Shown in pieces: positions 40,101 through 48,530 of a stretch of 64,000 bases of DNA. The notes under the pieces are model-generated. The model had not been told where the DNA came from. It saw only the letters and a program-made list of their open reading frames with translations, and did not search any database. Every line of letters starts with the position of its first letter. Position 1 is the first letter of the stretch. The stretch covers positions 287,233-351,232 of the forward strand of contig NZ_VBSL01000007.1 in assembly GCF_006149005.1 (NCBI RefSeq), read 5' to 3'. This DNA comes from Larkinella sp. C7 (GTDB lineage: Bacteria; Bacteroidota; Bacteroidia; Cytophagales; Spirosomataceae). The position numbers and the translations under genes were made by a program.

Positions 40101-40649
40101 CGTCTGCATGGTCAGGCGGTATTGTCCATTGCCGTCCGTTGTGGTTCCGCGGGTGGTGCCTTTCACCACCACGCTGACGCCCGGTAGCCGCACACCGGCT
40201 TCGTCCGAAACCGTTCCGGATACGTTCTGATCGACCGCTGCGGCATCGTGGTTGCGCAACAGCTCATCCGCCGACGGAACCGGCAGGGGTTCCAGGTTCA
40301 GAATGATCTGCCGTCCTTTTACATAATACGTCAGGCTCAGCGGTTTCAGTAATTTGTCCAGAATCTCGCTCAGCGGTTGGTTGCTGGCATTGAACGATAA
40401 GCGCTGATTCAACTGAACCAGGGCTGAGCGGTAGGCAAAACGGACGTCGGCCTGTTTTCCCAACTGGTTCAAAACCGCCTTCATCGGGAGGTTGGTGGCC
40501 TGGATCGTGACACGCTGATCCATGATTCGCTGGGCTTCCACGGGGCGGGCCAAAGCGAGCCCGGTGAAGATCGCGGCCAGGAGTAACTGATAGAAAGTCA
40601 ATTTCATAAAGCTACGCAACAGGCTAAGCGGTTGTCGAAGTTTTTTCAT
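37200..40649 (-). CDS. SusC-like TonB-dependent receptor with STN domain (locus 2)
   Basis: I chose the start at 40649 (MKKLRQPLSLLRSFMKLTFY), giving 1149 aa; the frame from 40709 adds 20 unlikely residues. After the signal peptide comes an STN domain (VTIQATNLPMKAVLNQLGKQ, about residues 50-120), then a carboxypeptidase-like domain (GVRLPGVSVVVKGTTRGTTT), the plug (LQGRAAGVQVTRPDGTPGG) and a large barrel. The STN domain is the signal-transduction module that talks to FecR-type anti-sigma factors, and fecR and an ECF sigma gene lie immediately upstream. The locus is therefore probably induced by its own substrate. Confidence 0.95.
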   Translation of the reverse strand: MKKLRQPLSLLRSFMKLTFYQLLLAAIFTGLALARPVEAQRIMDQRVTIQATNLPMKAVLNQLGKQADVRFAYRSALVQLNQRLSFNASNQPLSEILDKLLKPLSLTYYVKGRQIILNLEPLPVPSADELLRNHDAAAVDQNVSGTVSDEAGVRLPGVSVVVKGTTRGTTTDGNGQYRLTMQTGDAVLVFSFVGYTSQEIAVGNRTEVNVSLLTDTKNLSEVVVVGYGTQKRSDLTGSVSSVKAEEIKNLPVRSVNEALQGRAAGVQVTRPDGTPGGGSDIVIRGIGSIGGMAPLYIVDGIRMGAGNNFNLQDVESIEVLKDASAAAIYGAQAAGGVVLVTTKRGTKMDKMSINFNAYYGVRQPRNLYQMLNTADYIKAKQAFGVNTSGYGDPATLPNTDWADEIYQNGKEQSYSLSMAGASAKANYYLSANYQREDGTIIDNSFQRWGIRSNADFKINKRLKIGETLFAWRTSTNPAQSTTYPFRSAPLVAVRDETNPFGGWAKTGSFFTGPNLVGWEAIHHRLSDQYALEGNMYLDWEIVNGLNFRSTFGASIFSGRDYTFREAHDFGVVRNSLAYLTRTQTNQRNLTGNFVLTYDKTIGQHEFKAMAGYEAYQQDLSNLSAEAQGFQIVTYNLGLSTDPSTYRASGGEYPQTRLLSQFGRINYTYAGKYLLTANVRRDGSDRFGPANRWGVFPSFSVGWKVTEEAFMRNIPAISNLKLRASYGKLGSTSNIPQFTYQASYGGTGGTNIHGLPDGSRSKGYALTAQLPNENIKWEEVKQTDIGADIGLFNNRLNVTIDWYSRQTQDMIYQVPVPRSAGFAASTVYTNIGQMSNKGLELAIDYRGKVGAFTYSVAANAAFNKNLVKQLSGTNNNPINDGAGGDYLESTIARTQAGYAMSQYFGYITEGIFQTDAEVATLNQQAREKAAAAGKPTTGVVYQAAGTGAGDLKFRDVNGDGRITIDDKTYIGNPWPKMTYGLTLNLGWKGFDVSALFQGVQGLDIYNANRYYTQFFVGDYNTTGDIFQTSFFNGNGLTDRPRVGYQDASGNYVRDPNSNYTRISDYYVENGAYLKLRNLQVGYTLPSVITNKIKMGSIRIYMQGQNLMTLTKYSGLDPEVMGRNGTTGRGIDAIYSYPRTTLLSMGIDASF

Positions 40650-40877
40650 ACTTTTGCTTGTTTTTTGGCTGTTTGGGATTTCGAATAGACAAAAAATACC
40701 CTTCTTCATCCTGGATGAGGTTGCTTAAAAAGGGGTCTGTTAGGGTCAGTGATGCTGGAACCATCATTGACCTTTTTTGTGAAAGGGGGTTACTCAATCA
40801 TAGGCAAATGGGATTAGGGATAGAGATGGGGTCCGCGTAAAACGTATTAAAATGTATAGGGTTTAGGAATAGTTACT

Positions 40878-41993
40878 TCAATGGCATCCTTTGCTGGTGA
40901 TCACAATCTGGCCGTCAAGCACTTCATATGACGCGCCGATGGTCTGGCAAATGACATCCAGCCGTTCCAGCAAATTTTCTTCGTTAAAGGTCAGGTTCAC
41001 GAGACAGTTGGCCAGCGCTTCCTCATCGAAAAGCAGTTTGATGCCGTACGTACGCTCGATGCTGGCAAACACTTTGTCCACCGGCGCATCTTCAAACACC
41101 TGCTCGCGATTAGGCCGGTTGGCGATCAATGCCGCCGGTTTTGCCACCAGGGCTTTTACCAGCTTGTTCTCTTCCAGATTATACGTCATCTGTTGATTCG
41201 GTGTCAGCACCACTCCTTCGACGCGCCGGAGACCGGATTGCTGCGCCTGTTCGTAATCTTTCTGTGAATAGACCGAAACCCGACCGGTTTTTACCATTAC
41301 CGTTACGTCTTTTTCGCTCGTGTATGCCCGAACCAAAAAGCTGGTTCCCAGTACTTTGGTGACCGTTTGGTTGGCATAAATCAAAAACGGTTTGGCCGGA
41401 TTTTTCATCACGTCGAAAAACGCTTCACCGCTGAGGTACACCGTACGGGTTGTGTTGTCGAAACGTTCGGGATAACTCAGGCGGCTGTTGGGATTCAGCG
41501 TTACGACGCTGCCATCGCTGAGCAGAATATTGATCGCTTTGGAGCCGGTATTGACCTTTTCCTGCAGCGGTATGGTGACGGTTTTAGTTAGGTATTCGTA
41601 GGGGGCGGCCGCCGGTTTGGGGGCTCGGTTCACATAAAGCCAGGTGCTGAGGCTGATCAGCAAAACGGAAGCCGCCACCGCCCACCGCCACCACGGCCGT
41701 TGCCCCAGCGGCAGAACCGGCACGTCCAGTTCCGCATCCCGGTGTTCGACGGCCTTGCCAACCAGCCGGTTCAGCTCGTCCGCCAGCCGGTTTTCGGTGG
41801 CATTGTCGCGGTAGTGATCATCCAGCGCGCGAACCAGTTCCTGGGCCTGCCGAACCACGTCGGCGCGGTCGGGATTCTGGGCCAGCCAGCGGTTCCAGAA
41901 AAGGGCGGCTTGCGGAGACGACTCCGCCGTCCACTGCCGGAAGGACGCATCGAACAGGAAGTCTTCAGCTTCGTACGTTCTGTAATTAATCAT
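40878..41993 (-). CDS. FecR-family anti-sigma factor
   Basis: FecR proteins relay a signal from the outer-membrane receptor STN domain to an ECF sigma factor. The 371-aa protein has a cytoplasmic N-terminal part, a membrane segment near residues 84-104 (WAVAASVLLISLSTWLYV), a FecR periplasmic domain (LSDGSVVTLNPNSRLSYPERF) and a C-terminal DUF4974 region (VDKVFASIERTYGIKLLFDEE). It lies between the sigma gene and susC of locus 2. Confidence 0.93.
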   Translation of the reverse strand: MINYRTYEAEDFLFDASFRQWTAESSPQAALFWNRWLAQNPDRADVVRQAQELVRALDDHYRDNATENRLADELNRLVGKAVEHRDAELDVPVLPLGQRPWWRWAVAASVLLISLSTWLYVNRAPKPAAAPYEYLTKTVTIPLQEKVNTGSKAINILLSDGSVVTLNPNSRLSYPERFDNTTRTVYLSGEAFFDVMKNPAKPFLIYANQTVTKVLGTSFLVRAYTSEKDVTVMVKTGRVSVYSQKDYEQAQQSGLRRVEGVVLTPNQQMTYNLEENKLVKALVAKPAALIANRPNREQVFEDAPVDKVFASIERTYGIKLLFDEEALANCLVNLTFNEENLLERLDVICQTIGASYEVLDGQIVITSKGCH

Positions 41994-42169
41994 TGAGAAA
42001 ATAGTATTCTAAGGCTTCTACTTGCATAGTGCCGGAGAGGGAGGAGCAATACCCAAAAAAAAGTAAAATTATTTTGGGGAAGAGTTCAATAATGGACTGG
42101 CTACGCGTTTAGCGGTGAAGCGATTGGTCTTACGCAGGAAACATCAAAAAAACGTCGGGTAATCCATTG

Positions 42170-42292
42170 CCTAGTCATGAAATGCCCCATCCCTCAGGGA
42201 CTCATCCGTCCGGTAGGCGGACACGGTTGCTACAACATGGACCCTCCCTCCGGGAAGGGTGGCAAAACCGGGCTCCGTAGAAGGAGCTTTCA
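42170..42292. repeat. Hairpin-rich intergenic repeat-like segment
   Basis: This part of the 300-bp gap between the ECF sigma and fecR genes packs several short palindromes: TCCCTCAGGGA, GTCCGGTAGGCGGAC, ACCCTCCCTCCGGGAAGGGT and GCTCCGTAGAAGGAGC. The layout resembles REP-type intergenic repeats. Only one copy is seen in the window, so repeat status is not proven. The rest of the gap (41994-42169) shows nothing recognisable. Confidence 0.45.
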
Positions 42293-42293
42293 T

Positions 42294-42902
42294 TTACGAT
42301 AACCGGATCATTCCCAGCAAAACCACGAGCAGGCTGGACGACCACTGGTGGCGGAGTTCCTTGAAGGTTCGGTGAAGCAGGTTGGCGACGCTTTGGCGCT
42401 CCAGCCCCATGATCAGGGCGATTTCGTGGTTTTCCAGATTCTGGTAAAACCGCAGGTAGAGCACTTCCTGCTGGCGTTTGGAGAGGGAAGCCATGAGCTG
42501 GCGTAACAGGCGGGTTTGCTCCGTCTGGCTTTCGTCATCGATAATTTTCTGTTCGATGGAATCGGAAAACGGCATCTGGGCAGGCTCCGGTTCGTCGAGC
42601 TGAACCGACGGATGGTGGGGAAGAGCTTTTAAAAGCTTATAACGCAGGGCTTTCAGCAAATACGTTTTGACAAAAACCGCATCGCTGACCGTAGCCCGCC
42701 GGTCCCACAATTCCAGCAACAAATCCTGGATGGTATCCCAAACCAGTTCCGAATCCGCAGTCAGCCGTGAACCGTAGTTATACAAGCTACGGTAATGCCC
42801 CTGAGCCAGTTCGCCGAAAGCCAGTTCGTCGCCGGCTTTGAAGCGTTGCCATAGCTCCTGGGGGGCAAGATTTTTATACTCAGCGGCTGTAAAGCGTTCC
42901 AA
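42294..42902 (-). CDS. ECF RNA polymerase sigma factor (locus 2)
   Basis: The protein has sigma region 2 (LWQRFKAGDELAFGELAQGHYRSLYNYG, then ELVWDTIQDLLLELWDRR) and region 4 (LMASLSKRQQEVLYLRFYQNLENHEIALIMGLERQSVANLLHRTFKEL) and ends in a hydrophobic tail. The only upstream ATG (43052) would add 50 residues unlike any sigma factor. I therefore prefer a TTG start at 42902 (202 aa); TTG at 42941 is another option. A TACATTTG -7-like word lies at 42939-42946 on the minus strand. It is paired with FecR and the STN-type SusC downstream. Confidence 0.85.
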   Translation of the reverse strand: MERFTAAEYKNLAPQELWQRFKAGDELAFGELAQGHYRSLYNYGSRLTADSELVWDTIQDLLLELWDRRATVSDAVFVKTYLLKALRYKLLKALPHHPSVQLDEPEPAQMPFSDSIEQKIIDDESQTEQTRLLRQLMASLSKRQQEVLYLRFYQNLENHEIALIMGLERQSVANLLHRTFKELRHQWSSSLLVVLLGMIRLS

Positions 42903-43178
42903 TGGATGATGACCGTCAAGGACTAACTTTAATTGTACCAAATGTAGTGTTATTTTAACAGAGATGGTATTTTGTGGGTGAAATCTATAATTAAAAGAAT
43001 TTAAAATATGGCAGTCAGTGGAGCAGCTAAAGCGCAGAACAAGGGCTGACATCCGGAAAAAGAACCAAAAATGGAGCGTCGGCTTTCAATAAATCGGCAG
43101 TTCGCTAACTTTGATGGAATATTGCTTTCAGGGACTCCCGGTTTCGGCAACGGTATTGATCAAACGAATAGCCACACC

Positions 43179-43304
43179 ATGAATAACCGTTTCAAAATAT
43201 GGCTCAAGCGCGTCGGCTGGCTGGGCTTTCTTTTCTTTCTCATTAAAGGCCTGCTCTGGCTGATCATCCCTTATTTAATTGCAAAAGGCGTTTTTTCAAA
43301 GTAA
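43179..43304 (+). CDS. Small single-pass membrane protein (41 aa)
   Basis: The start at 43179 gives 41 residues, MNNRFKIWLKRVGWLGFLFF and onward, with one hydrophobic segment and a short charged C-terminus ending KGVFSK. The frame from 43071 adds residues of no obvious character. Small proteins with the pattern K-(R/K)-x-G-W-x-G-F-x-F-F-x-(I/L)-K-G-L-x-W-L appear in other Bacteroidota, as far as I recall, but the function is unknown. It precedes the tamB-like gene by about 200 bp. Confidence 0.6.
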   Translation: MNNRFKIWLKRVGWLGFLFFLIKGLLWLIIPYLIAKGVFSK

Positions 43305-43502
43305 AAAAGAATCAAGAACGAATATCACTATAACATAATCACTTTCTGCACGGTTTATTGAAGAAGGAAATTGGCCGGATTATTGACATCGTCTCTATTA
43401 TTTTTTTTGTACAAATATGACTCCACGTTCAACATTCGGCGTCTAAAGTACGTATTGAATAGGAAGCAAAGGCAGAAAACAGGGTAGGCGGTTGGTTATC
43501 CG

Positions 43503-46500
43503 GTGACTGATTCAAGGAATGTGAAAAAATTTCTGACGTTTTTTTCTCTTGCCATACTGGCACTGATTTTTCTGGTAATCGGGTTCCTCGTTGTAATCGG
43601 TACGACAACCTGGGGCCAGGAGTTTGTGACGCGTCAGGTCAACAACTACCTGGCCGGAAAAATCAAAAGCCCTTTTCGAATTGGCCGGATTACCTACGAA
43701 ATTCCGGATTACGTTGCGTTGGAAGATGTGTTGTTTATTACTCCCCAAGGTGATACCCTTCTGGCGGGCCAGAAACTTCGGGTCGATCTCGACATGATGG
43801 GCCTGCTAAAAAACCGGATTGCGCTCAACCAGATCGAACTGGAGAAGGTTAACGTGAACCTGAACCGCACACTGCCCGATACGGCTTTCAATTTTCAATA
43901 CATCATCGACGCCTTCGACACCGGCGGACCACCCCAGCCGGTCGACACCACGGCGGCCCCGCTGGACATCAGTTTGTCCGGTATTACGCTGAAAGACGTT
44001 CGGATTCGCTACAAGGATGATGTGGTGGGCGCGGAGGTCGGCGCTTATGTCGATACGCTGCGGGCGAATTTTGACAAAACAAACGTAGACAAATCCCAAT
44101 ACCATCTTCGTGATGTCAGCATAGACGGTTTGGTGGCCACTACACGGCTTTATCCGGCAATTCCTACCCCGGAAACGCCTGACACATCAGCACCGGGTGA
44201 TACGATGGACCTCAAATTGGGCAATTGGAAACTGACCCGGGTGCGGTGGGATGTTAAAGTGGAAGAGGCTGATTTCCAGACCAAAGGTTCGGTCGGGCGG
44301 CTGGCGATGAACGCCGATTATCTGTATCTGGACGGGCAGCGCATCGGCATCAAATCCCTGGAGCTTGAAAATTCGGATATTTCTGCCATCCTGACCAAAC
44401 CTACCGGAAAAACGACTCCGCCCACGTCGACAACGGCAACCACTGCCGACGATTCGGGCGGCTGGCGGGCCAGCATCGGGCGGGTGGCACTGGCTAAAAA
44501 CCGCATCCGGTTCGACGATCAAAACCAGCCTAAACAGAAAACCGGTCTGGATTATGGCCACCTCGATTTGCAGGATTTATCGCTGACGGCGCAGACGCTG
44601 CAATACAGCCCGCAGGTCATTTCCGGGAAGTTTCGCGGGGGCCGTTTCCGGGATCAAAGCGGATTTGCGCTCCAGCGACTCGATGCTGACGTGGTTTACA
44701 GCGATACGCTGACGTCGATCAACCGGCTTCTGGTTCAAACGCCCCAGACACTCATCAGGGATCAACTCATTCTGCGGTATGATTCCATCGGGCAACTCAG
44801 CCGTCCGCAGGAAGCCGGGCGTGTAGGGATTCGGGTCAATCTGAAACAAAGTCGGCTGGCGGTGGCGGATATTTTGCAACTGGCGCCTTTTCTGGCGACC
44901 ACCGCGCCCTTTGCCGGAAACCGTCAGGCGGTTATTCGGGTCAACACCTTGATGCGGGGAACGCTGGCCAATCTGAGCATTCCGACGTTTGAACTCGATA
45001 TGTTGTCGGGAACCCGCCTGCGGGCCAGCGGCCGACTGCGCAACGTGACCGATGTCAACCGGATGGCGATGGACATCAATTTGACCGAAGGCTCAACGCA
45101 GCTTCGCGATATTCAGCAGTTGGTACCGAAAGGAACGTTGCCGGATTCGTTCAATATTCCGCCGAAGCTTCGGTTAACGGGCCGGTTTCAGGGCGAACTC
45201 AATAATTTGAACATCAACTCCGCGCTGCAAACCGATTGGGGTAATGTCGATTTCGACGGAAACGTGCGGGGGTTTGTGGCCGGGAAAAATCAGGCTTACA
45301 AGGGCACCCTGGCCCTGGCGAATTTTGAAGCCGGTCGCTGGCTGGATCAGCAGGCAATGCTCGGCAGCATTACGGCCGATGCGACCGTCGATGGGCAGGG
45401 AATCGACGTCAAAACCATGCGAACCACGTTCCGGCTCAATGTCCGGCAGGCCCAACTGAACGGGTATAATTACCAGAATTTTGCGGCTGAAGGCGAACTG
45501 GACAAGGGTATCCTGACGGCCAAAAGCACGCTGGATGATCCGAACGCCAAGCTGGCTCTGAATTCAGTGGTCGGTTTGCTGGAAGAATATCCCAGCGTGA
45601 AAGGCGGTTTGGTGATTGAAAAGCTGGACGTGACGGCACTGAAGTTTTACAAAGATCCGCTCAGCGTCGAAGGCCGGATGCGGTTTGATTTTGCGTCCAC
45701 CGATCCGGTCAATCCGGTGGGCATACTGACGGCCCGGGAAACGGTTGTGCGTTTCAATGGCAAAACCTATCCGCTGGATTCGTTCTACGTCAAAGCGGCA
45801 CCGGAAGGCGTTCGGAAAATTGTGGAAGCCAAACTTCCCTTCGCGACTCTGAAGCTCGACGGTCAGTTTGACTACACCCGCCTGTACGATATTGTCGTGG
45901 GGGAATTCAGCAAATACATCAAACTACCCGACCTGACCTACAAGCCGGTGAATCCGCCTTATGGTTTTAATATCGATATGACGGTCAACCAGCACCCGTT
46001 GCTGACGGCTTTCGTGCCCGCATTGACCAAAATGGACCCCGTTACCCTGAAAGCATACATTGACAATACGAAAGACACCACCCTGTCGGCTTTGCTGAAA
46101 ACCGGCACAATCGAGTACGACACCATGCGGTTTCAAACCGTAACGATGGGACTTCAGGCGGTCAATGACCGTTTGCTGATCCAGAGCCAGGTCAATGCGG
46201 TTCACACGGCTCAGGTCGATCTGAACGTGACCCGATTTAACGGGGAAGCCATCAAAAACCGCCTGCACTTCGATATTATTTCGGAAGATTCGACGGGCCG
46301 GGCCTGGTATGCACTGTCAGGAAATCTGGGCGTTGCCGACCGCGCCTATCAGTTCCGGTTCAATCCGGACGGGATGATGACCAACTACCAGCGCTGGACG
46401 AGCGACACGACGGGTTATATTCAATACAGCGAGGACGGTATTCTAGCTGATAAATTTCTGCTCCAAACCGGTTCCCAGAAAATTCTGGTCAACAGCATCG

Positions 46501-48530
46501 TTCCGCAACCCAATGCGCCCCTGGAGGTGAAAGTGGAGAACATCGATCTGACGAACATGGCGAAACTGGCCAATCAGGACACCACGCTGGCGGGTGGTTT
46601 GCTGAATGGCGACGTCATCCTGCGGAATGTGATGACCAATCTGTCGTTTACCGGGAATGTAACCGTCGATAGCCTGAAGGTGATGGCAAAACCGCTGGGA
46701 AATCTGACCGCCAGTTTTGAAAACACGACGGATCAGCGGATTTCGACCGACATTGCCCTGACGGGTTCGGGAAATAGGGCGCGGGTAACGGGATTTTACA
46801 AGGCGTCGGACCCGGCGAATGCCCTGGATTTCAAAATCAACCTGGAACAGTTGAGCGCACAGACGATCGAAGCGTTCAGCTTTGGTCAGTTGCGGCAGAC
46901 GTCGGGCCGCTTGCGCGGGCAGGTCGATGTGTCCGGTTCGACAGACCAGCCCCGGATGAACGGTTCGATGTCGTTCGATTCACTGGCTTTCAACGTAGCG
47001 TATCTGAATGCTACGTATAAAATCGATAAGGAAACCATTCGTTTCAACGAGAAGGTGATCACGTTCCAGGATTTTAGCGTTCGGGACGCGTTGAACCGCA
47101 GCCTGACGACCAACGGGACCATAACGCTCCGGAAACTGCCGGATGTGGCCTATAACCTGCGCATCAATGCCACGAAATTTCAGGTGTTAAACGCGACCCG
47201 GAAGGACAACGATCTGGCATACGGAAACGCGGCCATCAGCGCCGACCTCACCGTTCGCGGGAGCGGCACCAGCCCCACCATCGGCGGCTCGATCAAGCTG
47301 GAGGATGACAGCAAGGTGACGATGGTGCTGCCTGATCAGACGGCGTCGGCAAACGAAGCCCGCGAGATTGTTACCTTTATCGATCACAATGACACCCTGG
47401 CGTTGCGGAAATACCTGGTGGTGGCCCGGCCCGACACGGCCCTGCGCAGCCGGGCGTTCAAGGAGTTGAGCAACGCCCAGATCGATCTGAGCCTGGAAGC
47501 CAACGAAACCTCCGAAATAACCGTCATTGTCGATGAACTGAACGGCGACAACCTGCGCATCAAAGGGAATGCCCGGCTGAACGTCGGCGTGAGCCAGAGC
47601 GGGGCGATTTCGTTGCTCGGTCGGTATGATGTAACCGAAGGAGAATATTCGTTGACGTATCAGGTCCTCAAACGCAAATTCTCCATTCAGAAAGGAAGTT
47701 ACATCACCTGGACCGGCGACCCGCTCCGGGCTGAACTTGACATTACGGCGGTTTATCAGACCACGGCGGTCCCTTCAAACCTGATTGCCAACGAAACCAG
47801 CGAGCAACTTCGGACGGCTTCCAAACAGAAAATACCGTTCAATGTCCTGCTGAAAATGAAAGGCCGTCTGGCGGCCCCCGACATCAGTTTCGACATTGTG
47901 ATGCCGGAGGAAGATTTTCTGGCTTCCCGCACGGTGATTGACGCGGTCAATTCCAAGCTGACGCAATTGCGGAACGATCCGTCGCAGTTGAACAAGCAGG
48001 TTTTCGGGCTAATGGTATTGGGGAGTTTTATTGCCGAAACATCTTCCAGTTCATCCGGTGGCGGCATCAATACCGAAGAAATCGCCCGGAACAGCGTTAG
48101 CAAGATTCTTTCGGATCAGTTGGAGCGGTTTGCTTCCAGTCTGCTGAAAGGCTTCGATGTCGATTTCAACCTGCTTTCGTCGAGCCAGTCGGCGGCTGCT
48201 AATAACCAGGTGGGTTCCCGGACGGATCTGAATGTGGGCGTTTCCCGCAGTTTTCTGCAAGGCCGTCTGACGGTTTCGGTGGGTCGGAATTTTGTGCTGG
48301 AAAACAATACTGGAATTAACCGGAATCCGAACGAGGTGTTTGATAACCTGTCGCTGAACTACAACATTACCCGCGATGGCCGCTACATGATGCGGGGGTA
48401 TCGCAAGAGTGATTACCAGGCGGTTTTGGAAGGGTATGTGATTGAAACCGGTATTGGCTTTGTCATCACCGTCGATTACAACCTGCTGAGTGAAATCTTT
48501 AAAAAACCGGAGGAAAAAGTGAATCAATGA
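43503..48530 (+). CDS. TamB-like translocation and assembly module protein
   Basis: At 1675 aa this is a large AsmA/TamB-type protein. It has an N-terminal membrane anchor (about residues 10-33), a long beta-rich body of DUF490/AsmA-like repeats and a C-terminal TamB domain (about residues 1270-1650, with YEVTEGEYSLTYQ-like and GRLTVSVGRNFVLENN motifs). Such proteins bridge the periplasm and take part in lipid transport or outer-membrane protein assembly. The start is GTG at 43503; another GTG at 43521 is possible. The stop overlaps the next start by 4 bp (ATGA), coupling it to the TamA-like gene. Confidence 0.92.
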   Translation: MTDSRNVKKFLTFFSLAILALIFLVIGFLVVIGTTTWGQEFVTRQVNNYLAGKIKSPFRIGRITYEIPDYVALEDVLFITPQGDTLLAGQKLRVDLDMMGLLKNRIALNQIELEKVNVNLNRTLPDTAFNFQYIIDAFDTGGPPQPVDTTAAPLDISLSGITLKDVRIRYKDDVVGAEVGAYVDTLRANFDKTNVDKSQYHLRDVSIDGLVATTRLYPAIPTPETPDTSAPGDTMDLKLGNWKLTRVRWDVKVEEADFQTKGSVGRLAMNADYLYLDGQRIGIKSLELENSDISAILTKPTGKTTPPTSTTATTADDSGGWRASIGRVALAKNRIRFDDQNQPKQKTGLDYGHLDLQDLSLTAQTLQYSPQVISGKFRGGRFRDQSGFALQRLDADVVYSDTLTSINRLLVQTPQTLIRDQLILRYDSIGQLSRPQEAGRVGIRVNLKQSRLAVADILQLAPFLATTAPFAGNRQAVIRVNTLMRGTLANLSIPTFELDMLSGTRLRASGRLRNVTDVNRMAMDINLTEGSTQLRDIQQLVPKGTLPDSFNIPPKLRLTGRFQGELNNLNINSALQTDWGNVDFDGNVRGFVAGKNQAYKGTLALANFEAGRWLDQQAMLGSITADATVDGQGIDVKTMRTTFRLNVRQAQLNGYNYQNFAAEGELDKGILTAKSTLDDPNAKLALNSVVGLLEEYPSVKGGLVIEKLDVTALKFYKDPLSVEGRMRFDFASTDPVNPVGILTARETVVRFNGKTYPLDSFYVKAAPEGVRKIVEAKLPFATLKLDGQFDYTRLYDIVVGEFSKYIKLPDLTYKPVNPPYGFNIDMTVNQHPLLTAFVPALTKMDPVTLKAYIDNTKDTTLSALLKTGTIEYDTMRFQTVTMGLQAVNDRLLIQSQVNAVHTAQVDLNVTRFNGEAIKNRLHFDIISEDSTGRAWYALSGNLGVADRAYQFRFNPDGMMTNYQRWTSDTTGYIQYSEDGILADKFLLQTGSQKILVNSIVPQPNAPLEVKVENIDLTNMAKLANQDTTLAGGLLNGDVILRNVMTNLSFTGNVTVDSLKVMAKPLGNLTASFENTTDQRISTDIALTGSGNRARVTGFYKASDPANALDFKINLEQLSAQTIEAFSFGQLRQTSGRLRGQVDVSGSTDQPRMNGSMSFDSLAFNVAYLNATYKIDKETIRFNEKVITFQDFSVRDALNRSLTTNGTITLRKLPDVAYNLRINATKFQVLNATRKDNDLAYGNAAISADLTVRGSGTSPTIGGSIKLEDDSKVTMVLPDQTASANEAREIVTFIDHNDTLALRKYLVVARPDTALRSRAFKELSNAQIDLSLEANETSEITVIVDELNGDNLRIKGNARLNVGVSQSGAISLLGRYDVTEGEYSLTYQVLKRKFSIQKGSYITWTGDPLRAELDITAVYQTTAVPSNLIANETSEQLRTASKQKIPFNVLLKMKGRLAAPDISFDIVMPEEDFLASRTVIDAVNSKLTQLRNDPSQLNKQVFGLMVLGSFIAETSSSSSGGGINTEEIARNSVSKILSDQLERFASSLLKGFDVDFNLLSSSQSAAANNQVGSRTDLNVGVSRSFLQGRLTVSVGRNFVLENNTGINRNPNEVFDNLSLNYNITRDGRYMMRGYRKSDYQAVLEGYVIETGIGFVITVDYNLLSEIFKKPEEKVNQ

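Noticed and set aside
42903..43052. N-terminal 50 residues of the ECF sigma open frame from the ATG at 43052
   Set aside because: The extension does not resemble sigma region 2 and overlaps a promoter-like TACATTTG word; a TTG start nearer region 2 is preferred, though not proven.
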